64,000 nucleotides of DNA from Clostridiaceae bacterium (GTDB taxonomy: Bacteria; Bacillota; Clostridia; DSM-8532): the NCBI GenBank assembly GCA_012521705.1, contig JAAYLX010000049.1:62001-126000 (forward strand). The letters run 5' to 3'. Positions 1 through 10,194 of the stretch are shown here, one piece after another. Each line of letters opens with the position of its first letter. Within the stretch, counting starts at the first letter, position 1. The position numbers and the translations under genes are program-made. The notes below the pieces were generated by a model that saw only the letters and a list, made by a program, of their open reading frames with translations, searched no databases and was not told where the DNA came from.

Positions 1-178
1 CAGCAAAATCTCCCAGCTCACCGATGGGTGAGTACTTCTTCAATATAACTTCGCCTTCCCTGTCAGTGTAGATTTCCAAAGGGTCACCTTCTCTGATTCT
101 CAGAGTACGCCTGATTTCCTTCGGTATTACTACTCTGCCAAGGTCATCAATCCTTCTAACTATACCGGTTGCCTTCAA
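1..178 (-). CDS. spoVT: SpoVT, AbrB-type sporulation regulator (5' part only)
   Basis: The first 59 codons of SpoVT, cut by the window edge. SpoVT is a DNA-binding regulator of forespore genes. The visible part is the swapped-hairpin AbrB domain, starting MKATGIVRRIDDLGRVV and continuing through a basic EIRRTLRIREGDPLEI stretch. I read the start as the TTG at 176-178, because a perfect GGAGG lies at 186-190 and no ATG fits the conserved N-terminus. The C-terminal GAF-like sensing domain expected of SpoVT would lie outside the window. It follows efp on the same strand, with a terminator hairpin between them. Confidence 0.9.
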   Translation of the reverse strand, partial: MKATGIVRRIDDLGRVVIPKEIRRTLRIREGDPLEIYTDREGEVILKKYSPIGELGDFA

Positions 179-258
179 ATAAATGCCTCCTTTCAAACCC
201 GTTATCTGTGTTGTTTCATTCATAGTATTGGATAAATTCCTTAATTTATGCAAATGAA

Positions 259-285
259 AAGGAGAGCTTTTATTTAGCTCTCCTT
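259..285 (-). terminator. Intrinsic terminator downstream of efp
   Basis: A perfect 10-bp stem (259-268 with 276-285) with a 7-nt loop. On the minus strand it is followed by TTTTCATTT. It separates efp from spoVT. The plus-strand side is also T-rich (291-297), but no plus-strand gene needs it. Confidence 0.75.
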
Positions 286-311
286 AATAATTTTTTTCAG
301 AAATATACTAT

Positions 312-869
312 TTATGCTCGTCCTAAATATTCACCGGTTCTGGTGTCAATCTGAATTTTCTCACCTATCTCGATAAACAGAGGAACCTTTACCTGAGCTC
401 CGGTTTCAACTGTAGCAGGTTTTGTGGCACCGGTAGCGGTGTCTCCCTTAAATCCGGGTTCGGTAGCTATAACTTCCAGTTCAACAAACATAGGTGGTTC
501 AATTCCAAACACATTGTCCTTATATGACAGTACTTTACACACTGTGTTTTCCTTTACAAACTGCAGAGCATCTTTAACCTGGGACATATTGAGGGGCAAC
601 TGCTCGTAAGTTTCTGTATCCATGAAATAAGCCAGGTCCCCGTCGTTATAGAGGTATTCCATATCTCTGCGGTTAATCTGGGCTTTTTCAAACTTGTCGG
701 TAGGGTTGAATGTACGTTCAACTGTAGCACCAGTAATAACATTTCTGATTTTTGTTCTTACAAATGCAGCTCCCTTACCTGGTTTTACGTGTTGGAATTC
801 AATTATCTGGTAAACTTGTCCATCCATTTCAAATGTTGTACCGTTTTTAAAATCACCAGCGACTATCAT
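312..869 (-). CDS. efp: Elongation factor P
   Basis: 185 residues, the full family length. EF-P enters the ribosomal E/P site and relieves stalling on polyproline. The N-terminal KOW-like domain ([17 protein letters not shown]) carries the conserved KPGKG loop around residue 30, whose lysine is the site of modification in other bacteria. Two OB-fold domains follow, and the C-terminus ends in the typical [17 protein letters not shown]. The order aroQ, M24 peptidase, efp is conserved in Firmicutes (B. subtilis yqhS-yqhT-efp). No EF-P-modifying enzyme is visible nearby. Several neighbours (11.3-17.9 kb) have proline-rich linkers that would be natural EF-P clients; that link is inference. Confidence 0.97.
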   Translation of the reverse strand: MIVAGDFKNGTTFEMDGQVYQIIEFQHVKPGKGAAFVRTKIRNVITGATVERTFNPTDKFEKAQINRRDMEYLYNDGDLAYFMDTETYEQLPLNMSQVKDALQFVKENTVCKVLSYKDNVFGIEPPMFVELEVIATEPGFKGDTATGATKPATVETGAQVKVPLFIEIGEKIQIDTRTGEYLGRA

Positions 870-955
870 AGATTTTGAACCTCTCTCTCAAAACTTTTCT
901 CTCTGATATTTCACATTTTATATTAAGCTAAAAAATGGTTACGCGCAAGTATTTG

Positions 956-2029
956 TTAAATGATAATCATATCTTTGGTGCTTGTGGTAAGATTTCTGGG
1001 CCTATTGTCAACAAGAACAACCATGTCCTCAATTCTTACACCGCCCAGCCCCTCAACATAAATTCCCGGTTCAACACTGAAAACCATACCATTGGCAAGA
1101 ATGTCTTTACTCTTCATTGAAAGCCGTGGCTCTTCATGGATTTCTATGCCCACTCCATGTCCAAGGCTATGACCGAAATTCCTGCCATACCCTGCCTCAG
1201 AAATAATATCCCGGGCTATTTTGTCAGCATCAAACCCCGACATTCCTGATTTCAATGAATCAAGGGCTGTTTGTTGCGTTTCTCTTACTATGTTGTAAAT
1301 TTTCTTCAATTGGTCATTCGGTTCCCCTATAAATATTGTTCTCGTCATATCGGAACAATAATTGCGGTAAATAACACCAAAATCCAAAACAAGGGCGTCC
1401 CCTTTTTTAATTGCATAGTCCGATGCTGTTCCGTGGCACATGGCAGATCTTGGGCCTCCGGCCACAATTGTGTCAAAGGACGGGCCTTTTGCCCCTAATT
1501 TTTTCATCTGGTATTCCATTTCGGCAGCTATTTCATATTCTTTCATTCCAGGTTTAATAAATTTAATAATATGGTCAAAAATCCTGTCGCCAATAAGGAC
1601 GGCCTGCTGAAGTCTTTCTATTTCATCCTCTTCCTTGACCATGCGAATCCGCTCAAGGATGTTGCCAATATTCTTAAGAACTTTTGCCTTTGTGAGTTTT
1701 TCTTTAAAGTTTTCATATTCGGTCAGGGTTAGTTTGTCTCCCTCAACGCCTACTTTTTCTATTTTATTTTGTGATAATAGTTCATTGATAGTCTGTGCAA
1801 AGCTTTCCTTGTATTCAACTATCTCAATTCCTTTCGCAGCCTCTTCCTTTGCCTGGATGGTAAAACGGAAATCGACAATGAGCCATACTTTATCCATGCC
1901 TACCAGCATAAATGACGTATCGCCTGTAAACCCCGAAAGGTAAAAAGTATTTGCTCTGCCCGATATTATGGCTGCATCAAGGTCCATTTTGGACAGGGCT
2001 TCCCTGAATTTTTTAAGTCTGTTGTTCAT
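956..2029 (-). CDS. Xaa-Pro aminopeptidase/dipeptidase (M24B, YqhT/PapA-like)
   Basis: 357 residues. A cytoplasmic dinuclear-metal peptidase that releases residues preceding proline. The N-terminal creatinase-like domain covers about residues 1-125. The pita-bread catalytic domain carries all five metal ligands: two Asp in LDFGVIYRNYCSDMTR, His in GHGVGIEIHEEP, and Glu in FSVEPGIYV and GVRIEDM. The start is set at the ATG at 2027-2029 (MNNRLKKF), which has an AAAGGTGG ribosome site. An in-frame upstream ATG would add nine residues but lacks a good site. It lies between aroQ and efp, and the three probably form one transcript. Aminopeptidase P versus prolidase specificity cannot be decided from sequence alone. 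Confidence 0.9.
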   Translation of the reverse strand: MNNRLKKFREALSKMDLDAAIISGRANTFYLSGFTGDTSFMLVGMDKVWLIVDFRFTIQAKEEAAKGIEIVEYKESFAQTINELLSQNKIEKVGVEGDKLTLTEYENFKEKLTKAKVLKNIGNILERIRMVKEEDEIERLQQAVLIGDRIFDHIIKFIKPGMKEYEIAAEMEYQMKKLGAKGPSFDTIVAGGPRSAMCHGTASDYAIKKGDALVLDFGVIYRNYCSDMTRTIFIGEPNDQLKKIYNIVRETQQTALDSLKSGMSGFDADKIARDIISEAGYGRNFGHSLGHGVGIEIHEEPRLSMKSKDILANGMVFSVEPGIYVEGLGGVRIEDMVVLVDNRPRNLTTSTKDMIII

Positions 2030-2176
2030 TAAAAGACCCACCTTTATTTTTTTCAATTAAATTTATAGACAGAAAAATTGCAGACAGAATTATTATCTCC
2101 ATATCAACTTTTAAATATGGTGATGGTTTTAAGGAGAATAAGACATAAATATGAGCAGAAAGGTAATTTTCCCGGA

Positions 2177-2620
2177 TTATTTTTTTGCAAAAAGCCTTTT
2201 AATAAGAAACAGCGCAGCCGAATATGAATCCGCGCCAAATCCGGAGATCTGTCCGAGGCAGGCAGGCGCTATCACTGATTTTGCTCTGAAATCTTCTCTG
2301 TTATGTATGTTTGAAATGTGGACTTCAACGCAAGGTATTCCTACAGCGCTTATTGCATCCCTGATGGCATAACTGTAATGTGTATATGCCCCAGGATTAA
2401 TAATAATACCATCATATTTTAATTCAAAAGCCTGATGAATACTGTCAATTATTCCGCCCTCATGATTTGACTGGTAAAAGTCTATCTGAATACCATAATC
2501 CTGAGCCTCTTTTTTAAGGGATTCCTCAATAAACTGAAGAGATTTCTTTCCGTAAATATCAGGTTCTCTTACACCCAGCAAATTCAAATTGGGCCCGTTT
2601 ATTACTCTTACTTTTGGCAT
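2177..2620 (-). CDS. aroQ: 3-dehydroquinate dehydratase, type II
   Basis: 147 residues, the typical size of the dodecameric type II enzyme that makes 3-dehydroshikimate in the shikimate pathway. The family signature NGPNLNLLGVREPDIYG is at the N-terminus and contains the catalytic tyrosine loop. The substrate-binding segments NPGAYTHYSYAIRDAI and EVHISNIHNREDFR are intact. It is the first gene of the aroQ-M24-efp group. No other shikimate gene is in the window. Confidence 0.96.
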   Translation of the reverse strand: MPKVRVINGPNLNLLGVREPDIYGKKSLQFIEESLKKEAQDYGIQIDFYQSNHEGGIIDSIHQAFELKYDGIIINPGAYTHYSYAIRDAISAVGIPCVEVHISNIHNREDFRAKSVIAPACLGQISGFGADSYSAALFLIKRLFAKK

Positions 2621-2718
2621 CCTATCAAACCTCTCCTGCTTAATAACCTAAACTGCTCTGATTATTCTATCACCAAAATAAACTAATAATTATATCACTA
2701 TTCATTTTAGCGAATTTA

Positions 2719-2747
2719 TTTACACTCAGCAAGAAAACATATATAAT
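2719..2747 (+). promoter_or_regulatory. Sigma-A-type promoter for the prenyltransferase gene
   Basis: TTTACA at 2719-2724 and a consensus TATAAT at 2742-2747 with a 17-bp spacer, upstream of the TTG start at 2842. The untranslated leader would be about 85 nt. The leader contains a loose inverted repeat (CACTT and AAGTG), which may be chance. Confidence 0.65.
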
Positions 2748-2841
2748 AGCTTAGAATTATATTTTGTCCGGTTTTGGAGAGATAAAATCATTTCACTTTG
2801 TCCTTAAATTAAAATGAAATTCATTTAAGTGAGGGATTTTC

Positions 2842-3801
2842 TTGACCATAAAAAGCTTTCTGAAATTAGTTGAAATTCAGACCAAAATAGCCAGCGTAAC
2901 ACCTTTCATGCTGGGTATCGCATTTACCCTTTATTATTTTGATACTCTTAATGTGCTCACTGTCCTGGCATTTTTTGTTTCGCTTTTATGTTTTGATATG
3001 TTTACTACAGCATTGAACAATTATAAAGATTTTAAAAAGGCAATTAAAAAGGAAGGCTACAATTACGAATTCCATAATGCCATAGGCCAGTTCAATTTAA
3101 AGGAAAGCACAGTTGTTGCAACAATAATTACCCTTTTTTCAGTGGCAGTTATTTTTGGTGTTATTACCTTCCTCAGGACCGATTATGTTCTGTTGCTCTT
3201 AGGGGCGCTGTCATTTTTGATGGGTATTCTGTATTCGGCAGGACCAATACCCATTTCACGTACCTGCTTCGGAGAGGTTTTTTCAGGACTTTTTATGGGA
3301 TTTTTCATTCCTTTCCTTGTAATCTACGCATCTGTCCTGACTCAAAATCCTGTTGTAATCTCCCTTGACAGCAGTATTTTAAGTATCACTCTCAATTGGA
3401 GGGTATTGCTTCCCATACTTCTTATATCCTTGCCGACTGTGTTCTGCATTGCAAATATAATGCTGGCGAACAATATATGTGATGTTGAGGATGACTTTGA
3501 AAACCGCAGGTACACCCTCCCCATCCAGGTTGGAAGAGAAAAGGCATTAATTCTCTTTGATGTTTTATATATACTCACTTATATTGATATTATCATTTGT
3601 GTCATTTTGGGCTATCTTCCCGTAATATCTCTTATAGCCCTTCTTACAGCTATTAAAGTATATGGAAATGTCAAAGCCTTTCACAAAGTACAGACAAAAA
3701 AAGATACGTTCGCATTTTCTGTAATGAATCTCGTATTAATTGCGGTTCCGATAATACTCACGCTGTTTGTCGGATATGTATTTAAAATATTGGCAGGATG
3801 A
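2842..3801 (+). CDS. UbiA-family prenyltransferase, MenA-like
   Basis: 319 residues with eight or nine hydrophobic segments, consistent with the membrane-bound UbiA fold that attaches prenyl chains to aromatic acceptors. The second Asp motif, NNICDVEDDFENRRYTL (around residues 210-225), matches the MenA form, and so does YSAGPIPISRTCFGE. The first motif, usually N-D-x-x-D with Mg-binding aspartates, reads NNYKD (59-63), so one acidic position is Asn. The start is TTG with a GTGAGGG site seven bases upstream; no ATG fits. No menaquinone or isoprenoid chain gene is adjacent, so the acceptor is unknown. The family call is firm; 1,4-dihydroxy-2-naphthoate as substrate is only a possibility. Confidence 0.82.
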   Translation: MTIKSFLKLVEIQTKIASVTPFMLGIAFTLYYFDTLNVLTVLAFFVSLLCFDMFTTALNNYKDFKKAIKKEGYNYEFHNAIGQFNLKESTVVATIITLFSVAVIFGVITFLRTDYVLLLLGALSFLMGILYSAGPIPISRTCFGEVFSGLFMGFFIPFLVIYASVLTQNPVVISLDSSILSITLNWRVLLPILLISLPTVFCIANIMLANNICDVEDDFENRRYTLPIQVGREKALILFDVLYILTYIDIIICVILGYLPVISLIALLTAIKVYGNVKAFHKVQTKKDTFAFSVMNLVLIAVPIILTLFVGYVFKILAG

Positions 3802-3851
3802 AAAGAGTATTTACTCATAAATAAGCGCAATTCGTAGTTGCGGATGATAAG

Positions 3852-3878
3852 AAAGCAGGGATTACACCCTGCTTTTTT
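3852..3878. terminator. Bidirectional terminator between convergent genes
   Basis: A 9-bp stem (AAAGCAGGG with CCCTGCTTT) around the loop ATTACA at 3861-3866, followed by TTTTTT on the plus strand and T-rich sequence on the minus strand. It ends the prenyltransferase gene. The TAA of the opposing TIM-barrel gene (3862-3864) lies inside its loop. Confidence 0.85.
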
Positions 3879-4719
3879 CTTCCTCATAAATATTTTTGAA
3901 AGTAAGTGCGTCCTCGGCCATGGTGCCTCTGGATTCAGAGATAATTACCGGCTCCAGGTCAAGATCTATAATTGCCTGAGCAAGAGGATTAAAGTCGGGT
4001 CCGAACTGGATATCCTTATATGACCAATGCTTCTTCTCCCCGCCTTTTCCGAACTCAACCCGGCTGAAATGAATATGAACCTTTCTCATTCTCTCATTTC
4101 CAAGATACTTTTCCACAAACTTAAAGACGTTTATAAAATCCTCTTTTTCTTTCATCCCGCCCTGGGTGAGGGAGTGGAGATGCGCAAAGTCCAGACACGG
4201 GATTAGCCTTTCATCCAGATTGCATAACACGATAACTTCTTCAAGATTTCCAAGCTGGTTGTGCTTGCCCAAAACTTCCGGGCATATTGTTATATCCATC
4301 AAATCCAGTTCTTCTGCACTCCTGATTGTCTCAAGCAGACAGTCCAGCGCCAATTCCATCGCAACCTGCCTTGATACTCCCGAAACATAGCCCGGATGGG
4401 CGACAATCCTGTCGGCACCCATAATTTTAGCTGCTTTCAAGGTATCAATAATATACTGGACTGAATTTTTGCGCTTCTGTTCTTCAGTGCTTGCAAGGTT
4501 TATATAATAAGGGGCGTGGACACTCAGCCTGATATTGTACTCACGGCATTTTTGCCCTATGAGAAGGGCTGTGTCATCATTGAGGCGAACCCCTTTATTG
4601 CATTGGTATTCATAAGCATTAAGCCCCATGCTGTTAAGCCATTGGGGCATTTCATAAGACCTTTTAAAACCCTGTTCATAAAAACTGTCAGAATTCCCAG
4701 CCGGGCCAAACCAAATCAT
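3862..4719 (-). CDS. Endonuclease IV-like TIM-barrel protein
   Basis: 285 residues, similar in length to Nfo-type AP endonucleases, which cut DNA at abasic sites with three zinc ions. Metal-ligand candidates are in order: HAPYY, HPGYVSG, ICPEVLGKHNQLG, CLDFAHLHS, then HIHFSR and SESRG near the end. The start is the ATG at 4717-4719 (MIWFGPAGN) with an AAAGGA site; a longer reading frame upstream lacks one. The C-terminal codons form one arm of the shared terminator. The TIM-barrel (AP endonuclease 2) family also contains sugar isomerases. The DFAH and HIHFSR patterns favour endonuclease IV, but I have not verified all nine ligands. Confidence 0.8.
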   Translation of the reverse strand: MIWFGPAGNSDSFYEQGFKRSYEMPQWLNSMGLNAYEYQCNKGVRLNDDTALLIGQKCREYNIRLSVHAPYYINLASTEEQKRKNSVQYIIDTLKAAKIMGADRIVAHPGYVSGVSRQVAMELALDCLLETIRSAEELDLMDITICPEVLGKHNQLGNLEEVIVLCNLDERLIPCLDFAHLHSLTQGGMKEKEDFINVFKFVEKYLGNERMRKVHIHFSRVEFGKGGEKKHWSYKDIQFGPDFNPLAQAIIDLDLEPVIISESRGTMAEDALTFKNIYEEEKSRV

Positions 4720-5009
4720 ATACAATCCTTTCTTACTTAAAGCTGCTCTTTGTATGCTGTCACGCAAGTATATTTTTTATTCTGAAATATACTTTTTCTG
4801 TTAGTTAACCACCGAGCTGTATTTGCCATTAAATAAGTTCCTGAAAAAGCTCAATTTCAGAAGGGATATTTACTAATAGCTAATACCCAAAATAAAATTA
4901 GCGAAGAAAAAACCTGGTGATCCGCTCATCCTTACATTCCAAGTAGCAGACCGAAATGACTGTTGTTAAAGCAATTGGAGCTTTGCCTGGAATGGACTTA
5001 TATACTGGC

Positions 5010-6200
5010 TTATACGCTTCTTAATGCGTCAATAGGATTCAACATGCTTGCTTTTCTGGCAGGAGCCCATCCGAAAATAATACCCACACCTGCCGAGAAT
5101 CCAACACCTAAGAAGATGGCAAGATAAGATAACCTGAAATCAATGCCTATTCCCATACATGCCAGGTAAGAAATTAAAAGCCCCAAAATCAGGCCGAAAA
5201 AGCCTCCGAGCAATGACAGGAAAATTGATTCAATGAGAAACTGGAGCTGGATGTTTTTTGGCTCTGCACCCAGAGCTTTTCTGAGTCCAATTTCGGTAGT
5301 TCTTTCACTTACCGATACCAGCATCATATTCATTATTCCAATGCCGCCCACCAGAAGGGCTATTGATGCGATTCCCGCCAGAACCGCTGTCATCATGTCA
5401 TTCATGGTGTTCATGGTATCAACTATGCTGTCCAGGTTAATAATCTCAAAACTGTTATCTTTAAAGTTGAAAGTCTGGTTTAATATAAGTTCAACCTGCT
5501 CTATTACTTCATCAGTATAGGATGTATCGGAGATGTATATTTCAAGGACGTTAATGCTGCCTATACCGGCCATTCCCATAGCGGTTGTATAAGGTATGAT
5601 AATGCGGTAATCACTCTGGTTACCGGCGAATAATGTAATGACGTCAGAAGTTACTTCTTCATCTATAATTCCTGCCACAAGATATGTCGTACCCCCGATC
5701 TGGAGAGTCTTGTCCACAGGGTCCTCGCCCAGAAACAATTCTTTGGCGACAGCCTGGTTAATTATACACACCTTGTTTTTGCTCTCCATATCAAGTATGT
5801 TTAAAGGTCTGCCCCTGGCAATGAAATCAGGGCTGTTTCTGAAAAATACTTCGTTTCTGCCCTCAATTTTTATATCTTCAAGGACTTTCCCGTTCTTCAC
5901 CACAGAAGATACCAATGTAAGATTGGGGGATACGCCTGACACATTCTCGATCTCAGAAAGGCTTTTTATGTTATTGTCCGACAAACCTTGCTTCAATGGA
6001 GTTCCAAATGCCTGAACCGCAATTTTCCCTGCTCCCAGATCGGCAAACCTGCTGGTTACTTCATTCTGTAGACCCTGGACAATTGTAATGAGGGATATAA
6101 TGGCAGTTACGCCTATAACAATTCCGAGGACGGTCAAAAAAGAGCGCATTTTATTGTTAATAATATTTTTCCATGACATCTTTATGCTCTCTTTAAGCAT
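5010..6200 (-). CDS. MacB-type ABC transporter permease
   Basis: 396 residues. One membrane segment lies near residues 20-45 after a short basic N-terminus, followed by an extracytoplasmic MacB_PCD-type domain of roughly 220 residues and then three segments in the C-terminal FtsX domain. ERTTEIGLRKALGAEP is the family coupling-helix signature. It overlaps the ATPase gene by 8 nt and forms a tripartite system with the two genes upstream, most likely exporting a drug, peptide or envelope compound. The substrate cannot be inferred. Confidence 0.92.
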   Translation of the reverse strand: MLKESIKMSWKNIINNKMRSFLTVLGIVIGVTAIISLITIVQGLQNEVTSRFADLGAGKIAVQAFGTPLKQGLSDNNIKSLSEIENVSGVSPNLTLVSSVVKNGKVLEDIKIEGRNEVFFRNSPDFIARGRPLNILDMESKNKVCIINQAVAKELFLGEDPVDKTLQIGGTTYLVAGIIDEEVTSDVITLFAGNQSDYRIIIPYTTAMGMAGIGSINVLEIYISDTSYTDEVIEQVELILNQTFNFKDNSFEIINLDSIVDTMNTMNDMMTAVLAGIASIALLVGGIGIMNMMLVSVSERTTEIGLRKALGAEPKNIQLQFLIESIFLSLLGGFFGLILGLLISYLACMGIGIDFRLSYLAIFLGVGFSAGVGIIFGWAPARKASMLNPIDALRSV

Positions 6201-6885
6201 CTTTTAAATCCCCTTCTCTTAAATTGCCGTCTAATATCCTGACGATACGGTTGCCATAACTTGCAATATTTGAATCATGAGTAATCATAATTATTGTGTG
6301 GCCTTCGTTATTTAACTCCCTGAAAAGCTCCATAACCTGTTTGCCGGTTTTTTGGTCCAGTGCACCTGTCGGTTCATCGGCAAGAAGCAGGGTCGGGTTA
6401 TTGGAAAGGGCACGGGCTATGGCAACACGTTGCTGCTGACCACCGGAAAGCTGGTTCGGTCTGTGGTACATCCTGTCTGCAAGACCAACTTTCTCAAGCA
6501 TTTCCATGGCTCTCTTCCTTCTCTCTGAAGGAGGTATTTTTGAATAAATCAAAGGAAGCTCCACATTTTCCAGGGCTGTAAGTCTGGGCAACAACTGAAA
6601 TGACTGAAAAATAAAGCCGATTTCTTTATTCCTTATGCGCGCCAGTTGTTTTTGGTCCTGTTCAGATATATTTCTCCCTCTTAGGATATATGTGCCTGAA
6701 GTGGGCATATCAAGACAGCCAATTATATTCATCAGGGTGGATTTTCCGGAACCGGACGGGCCGAGCACTGACAGGAATTCGCCCTCATCGACAGATAAAT
6801 TTATACCTTTTAATACAACCTGGTCCTCATCCCCCATGTTATATGTCTTCACTATATCCTGCATTAACAGAATTTCTTTTCCCAT
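6193..6885 (-). CDS. MacB/LolD-type ABC transporter ATP-binding protein
   Basis: 230 residues, a single nucleotide-binding domain. Visible motifs are Walker A GPSGSGKST, the Q-loop FQSFQLLPRLTALEN, signature LSGGQQQR, Walker B LLLADEPTGALD and the H-loop MITHD. The NIIGCLDMPTSG segment is typical of the MacB/LolD family. It sits 12 nt after the membrane-fusion protein gene and overlaps the permease gene, so the three are surely co-transcribed. Confidence 0.95.
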   Translation of the reverse strand: MGKEILLMQDIVKTYNMGDEDQVVLKGINLSVDEGEFLSVLGPSGSGKSTLMNIIGCLDMPTSGTYILRGRNISEQDQKQLARIRNKEIGFIFQSFQLLPRLTALENVELPLIYSKIPPSERRKRAMEMLEKVGLADRMYHRPNQLSGGQQQRVAIARALSNNPTLLLADEPTGALDQKTGKQVMELFRELNNEGHTIIMITHDSNIASYGNRIVRILDGNLREGDLKDA

Positions 6886-6897
6886 GCCTGGCCCCCC

Positions 6898-8118
6898 TTA
6901 ACGATTCGCCATGCCGAAGGGAATTACTTTGTTGGGAGTAAGGATAATCTCACCCGGTTCAACACCACTGAGAATCTCTGCTACGGTTCCGTCATTTATC
7001 CCTACTTCAACATATTTGGTAATAACTTTTCCTTCTGAATCGCGGGTGTACACGAAAGGTTTATTTTCGCTGTCAAACTGGAGGGCCTTCATGGGAACGG
7101 TAACTGCATCTTTAACATTATGATTGAGAATCTTAACTTCCACCGACATTCCAACACGCAGGTCTTCATCGTTTTCCAGACTTATGGTTGTGGGGAAATA
7201 CGAAACACCGTTCACTACCTGAGCCTGTCTCGAAATTTCATCGACCTTGCCTTTAACAGTCTTGTCAAGCGCGTTAATAAAAACATCGGTTTCTTTGCCC
7301 AGAGTGACAGCTCTGAGGTCATATTCATCAACCTTTATGATAACCTGCAAATCATTGTAATTTACAATGTCCATTATTTTAGTTCCCATAATCAGGGAAT
7401 CATCTTCTTCAACATGTATCTCGTCCACTTCACCGCTGATTTCAGCGAAAATTTTAGTATCGTCCAGTTGCCTCTCCAGGTTTTTGTATGCTGCCTCAGC
7501 CTGCTTTAACTGCTCCCGTGCGGTGCGGATATTCTGCTCAATGGTCTTTTTGGTCAACTCCAGATTCTTCTCAGCGGAGTCAAGGGACACAAGGGCATTA
7601 TCATAGGCATCCTGGGCCTGTTCCAGCTCAACTTTGGATATAACGCCGTTATTATAAAGCTCAGTCATTCTTTCCAGATTGGAAGATGCGTTGTTAAAAG
7701 CCATCCGGGCGGAAACAAGGGCATTTTCCACCTGCATGAGTTGCTGGTCCTTGCCCGTTCCTGAGGCTTTTTCATAATTTATCCTGGCAATCTCGATATT
7801 TGTCCTTGCCTGCTCCAGGCTATCCCTTATTGTGGTGTCGTCAAATTCAAGAAGAAGGTCACCTTCATTTACCATGTCCCCTTCTTTGACATGGAATGTT
7901 TTTACGGTGAAAACACCCGGAGAAAAGACCGACTGGCTTGATTTGGCTTCAATATTTCCACTGAAAGTATAGTAGGTGGTTATATCCTGAACCTTGACGG
8001 TTTCTTCTGTATATGTTTTATTGTCCCGATTGGCAAAACATGCCCTTAATATCAGAACAGCAAGAAGAACTGCCATGACTATGGTAATTATTCTCTTTGT
8101 AAGTTTTTTCCCCTTCAT
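6898..8118 (-). CDS. HlyD/MacA-like membrane-fusion protein
   Basis: 406 residues. One N-terminal transmembrane segment (about residues 10-27) is followed by a biotinyl-lipoyl half (VKEGDMVNEGDLLLEFDD), a long alpha-helical hairpin with heptad character (about 110-235), the second lipoyl half and beta-barrel domains. It is the adaptor of the tripartite exporter. In a Gram-positive cell it would act outside the membrane without an outer-membrane channel. It is the first gene of the operon, with a good CGGAGGG site. Confidence 0.92.
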   Translation of the reverse strand: MKGKKLTKRIITIVMAVLLAVLILRACFANRDNKTYTEETVKVQDITTYYTFSGNIEAKSSQSVFSPGVFTVKTFHVKEGDMVNEGDLLLEFDDTTIRDSLEQARTNIEIARINYEKASGTGKDQQLMQVENALVSARMAFNNASSNLERMTELYNNGVISKVELEQAQDAYDNALVSLDSAEKNLELTKKTIEQNIRTAREQLKQAEAAYKNLERQLDDTKIFAEISGEVDEIHVEEDDSLIMGTKIMDIVNYNDLQVIIKVDEYDLRAVTLGKETDVFINALDKTVKGKVDEISRQAQVVNGVSYFPTTISLENDEDLRVGMSVEVKILNHNVKDAVTVPMKALQFDSENKPFVYTRDSEGKVITKYVEVGINDGTVAEILSGVEPGEIILTPNKVIPFGMANR

Positions 8119-8244
8119 TGGCCCTCCGGCTCTGTGCTGCCATTTTATCTTAAATAAAAATAAAAGATAAATAATAAGTCAGTGATATATTTTACAATAA
8201 GTTTGTGAACGAAATGTTAAGAAAAAATTTGATTTTGATTAGAA

Positions 8245-8535
8245 TTAAGGTAGTCTGATGACCTTGTTGTTTTTGGATTCTTTATAAAGGACAAATTTGT
8301 TTCCCATAACAGAAACCACATCCGCCTCTATAGCCTCAGATATCTCATCTGCCGCTTCTCTGGCAGTGTAAACCGAATTTTTCAGAACAGATGCCTTTAC
8401 AAGCTCTCTTGCTTCCAGGGCGTCTTCAAATTGCTTCAAAACATTTTCATCTATCCCGTTTTTGCCTATCTGGAAAATAGCCGGTATGGTGTTTGCAAGA
8501 CTTCTTAAATAACTGCGTTGTTTTCCTGTCAACAT
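8245..8535 (-). CDS. yhbY: YhbY-type CRM-domain RNA-binding protein
   Basis: 96 residues made up entirely of the CRM RNA-binding fold, associated with assembly of the 50S subunit. The GKNGI loop corresponds to the family GxxG RNA contact. The start MLTGKQRSYLR has a GAGGTGAG site; an upstream in-frame ATG adds nine non-conserved residues. It follows obgE by 10 nt, a common Firmicutes pairing of ribosome-assembly genes. Confidence 0.93.
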   Translation of the reverse strand: MLTGKQRSYLRSLANTIPAIFQIGKNGIDENVLKQFEDALEARELVKASVLKNSVYTAREAADEISEAIEADVVSVMGNKFVLYKESKNNKVIRLP

Positions 8536-8545
8536 ACTCTCACCT

Positions 8546-9892
<1,347 letters not shown>

Positions 9893-9913
9893 TTACATTA
9901 GTATATCCTGTAC

Positions 9914-10192
9914 TTAAACTGAATAAACGCTCACTTTTTTTCTGGTCTTATCAAGTCTTTCAAATTTGACCCTGCCATCAATCAGAGCATACAGTGTGTC
10001 ATCACTTCCGATACCAACATTGGTGCCCGGATGAATTTTGGTGCCTCTCTGTCTTACAAGGATGTTTCCTGCAAGCACATACTGTCCATCACCTTTTTTG
10101 ACACCAAGCCTTTTGGCCTCACTGTCACGGCCGTTCTTGGTGCTGCCCACTCCCTGCTTATGAGCAAATAATTGCAGATTAATCTTGATCAT
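9914..10192 (-). CDS. rpmA: 50S ribosomal protein L27 with Prp-cleavable leader
   Basis: 92 residues. The N-terminus [17 protein letters not shown] carries the Firmicutes extension ending LQLF, which the protease Prp removes to expose AHKQGVG for the peptidyl-transferase centre (known from S. aureus). The rest ([20 protein letters not shown]) is canonical L27. A strong AAGGAGGTG site precedes the ATG. It lies directly after prp, 2 nt away. Confidence 0.98.
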   Translation of the reverse strand: MIKINLQLFAHKQGVGSTKNGRDSEAKRLGVKKGDGQYVLAGNILVRQRGTKIHPGTNVGIGSDDTLYALIDGRVKFERLDKTRKKVSVYSV

Positions 10193-10194
10193 GG

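Noticed and set aside
4720-5009. Possible gene remnant or RNA between the endonuclease IV-like gene and the ABC permease
   Set aside because: 290 bp of AT-rich sequence with no homology I recognise, no stable hairpin and no credible reading frame.
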